Shown here: positions 63,121-64,000 of the stretch, one piece after another | Position numbering within the stretch: position 1 is the first letter of the stretch | Layout of the letters: every line of letters begins with the position of its first letter | Assembly: GCF_017873625.1 (NCBI RefSeq) | Contig: NZ_JAGGKL010000004.1 | Coordinates: forward strand, 1-64,000 | Length of the DNA: 64,000 bases | Reading direction: 5' to 3' | Source of the DNA: Methanobacterium petrolearium | Lineage (GTDB): Archaea; Methanobacteriota; Methanobacteria; Methanobacteriales; Methanobacteriaceae | The notes under the pieces: model-generated | Told to the model about the DNA's origin: nothing | Database searches by the model: none | What the model saw: the letters and a program-made list of their open reading frames with translations, nothing else | Position numbers and translations under genes: made by a program

Positions 63121-64000
63121 TTGGCAAACGAACTAGACATAGAAAAAATCAAAGGTCTTTCACAGGAGGAAGCTGCCCTTAAAATAAGAGAAGAAGGATA
63201 CAACGAGCTTCCCTCCGCTGATAAAAGATCAGTTCTAACCATTGTTCTGGAAGTGGTTCGTGAACCCATGTTCCTCCTGTTGATTGCCTGTGGTATCATT
63301 TACCTGGTTTTAGGAGATCTGGAGGAAGCACTGATGCTTTTAGGCTTTGTTTTTGTGATTATGGGCATTACATTTTATCAGGAACGCAAAACTGAACGCA
63401 CTCTGGATGCCCTGCGGGATCTTTCCAGTCCCCGTGCTCTGGTAATACGTGATGGTCATGAGGAGAGGATTGCAGGTAGAGATGTGGTTACCGGTGATAT
63501 CATCATCCTCAAGGAGGGTGACCGGGTGCCTGCTGATGCCGTGATATTATCTTGCACTAACCTTCTCGTCAATGAATCCCTCTTAACCGGGGAATCGGTT
63601 CCCGTGCGCAAAGTACAGTGCGGAGAAGTGATGGAAATGCATCCTCCGGGCGGTGATGGTCTTCCTTCAGTTTACTCAGGGACCCTGGTGGTGCAGGGGC
63701 AGGGTGCTGCCCAGGTGATGTCCACTGGTCTTAACACTGAAATGGGACATATAGGTAAAAGGTTACAGACTCTTGAAACTGAAGACACTTCCCTCCAGAA
63801 GGAAACACGGATATTGGTGCGTAATTTTGCTCTGGTAGGAGTTTTCCTTTGTGCAGTGGTAGTGGTGATATATGGTTTCACCCGCACCGACTGGCTTAAT
63901 GGTTTCCTGGCTGGCATAACCCTGGCCATGGCCATCCTTCCAGAAGAGTTTCCAGTGGTTTTAACCATATTCCTGGCTCTGGGTGCCTGGAGAATATCAC
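63121..64000 (+). CDS. Cation-transporting P-type ATPase, 3' end outside window
   Basis: Start is TTG at 63121, with AGGAAGGT 7 nt upstream; no ATG fits. The visible 293 residues contain the P2-type N-terminal cytosolic region (LSQEEAALKIREEGYNELPS), helices 1-2 (MFLLLIACGIIYLVLGD, EEALMLLGFVFVIMGI), the actuator domain with LLTGESVPVRK (TGES), and helices 3-4, where LPEEFPVVLTIFLALGAW replaces the P2A PEGLP signature. The phosphorylation DKTGT lies beyond the edge. Preceded by two DtxR-like boxes, suggesting Fe or Mn (or Ca) transport or export. Confidence 0.85.
   Translation, partial: MANELDIEKIKGLSQEEAALKIREEGYNELPSADKRSVLTIVLEVVREPMFLLLIACGIIYLVLGDLEEALMLLGFVFVIMGITFYQERKTERTLDALRDLSSPRALVIRDGHEERIAGRDVVTGDIIILKEGDRVPADAVILSCTNLLVNESLLTGESVPVRKVQCGEVMEMHPPGGDGLPSVYSGTLVVQGQGAAQVMSTGLNTEMGHIGKRLQTLETEDTSLQKETRILVRNFALVGVFLCAVVVVIYGFTRTDWLNGFLAGITLAMAILPEEFPVVLTIFLALGAWRIS

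Overview
The window looks like a chromosomal segment of a mesophilic methanogenic archaeon of the order Methanobacteriales, most likely genus Methanobacterium. The evidence is an archaeal-type ribosomal cluster whose order (SPOUT methyltransferase, L3, L4, L23, L2, S19, L22, S3) is the one I recall at the start of the Methanothermobacter thermautotrophicus gene numbering. It also carries a two-subunit-type pyruvate carboxylase A gene next to biotin ligase, class III pilins, DUF2070, DUF2073 and MJ0158-type genes. Spacers are AT-rich with TATA/BRE-type promoters, and genes start with GGTG- or GGAGG-type ribosome binding sites or sit almost leaderless behind a TATA box. No tRNA, rRNA, CRISPR array or intact transposon was seen.

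Layout. 1-5.9 kb: ribosomal protein operon on the minus strand, led by a SPOUT rRNA methyltransferase with its own promoter; S3 runs off the left edge and carries a very long Lys/Glu/Ala-rich repeated tail. 6.2-12.6 kb: METTL5-like RNA methylase, pycA-birA, RtcA, and an operon of an MJ0158-type PLP enzyme with an NYN-domain protein. 13-19.8 kb: a TetR regulator with a palindromic operator and a CPBP membrane protease, a three-gene DUF2089 cassette built from shuffled small domains, a receiver-PAS protein, and a small siroheme/FeS (Dsr-LP) protein. 20-31 kb: ADP-forming acetyl-CoA synthetase preceded by a triple palindrome array, a receiver-PAS-histidine kinase, a ferredoxin, a cluster of three unrecognised proteins, a DUF6282-type amidohydrolase, fumarase beta and a zinc-ribbon tail-anchored protein. 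31-39.6 kb: DUF2070 membrane protein, archaeal RqcH, the ArvA-ArvB-ArvC (Era-like GTPase, DUF2073, zinc ribbon) operon linked to vesicle formation, and a UPF0173 hydrolase with a membrane PLD/TrmB-like protein.

39.9-58.8 kb is a cell-surface region: MurG-like glycosyltransferase, three class III pilins (the third only 55 residues), an AglB/Stt3-like protein with a degenerate WWDYG site, a hexapeptide acetyltransferase, GT2, GT4 and GT39 enzymes, a Wzx-type flippase and a large methyltransferase. Part of this region is unusually AT-rich and contains an IS630 transposase remnant, a frameshifted GT2 gene and recent gene duplicates, which suggests an actively reassorting glycan locus. 58.8-64 kb returns to housekeeping: inosine/xanthosine triphosphatase, archaeal PPAT (coaD), a radical SAM protein, an aminotransferase, and a P-type ATPase (cut by the right edge) behind two DtxR/IdeR-like boxes.

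Metabolically, pycA/birA (oxaloacetate supply), fumarase beta (reductive partial TCA cycle) and ADP-forming acetyl-CoA synthetase fit autotrophic or acetate-assimilating carbon metabolism. The surface genes fit N-glycosylated pili and glycan export. All functions are inferred from reading protein motifs; no database search was run.
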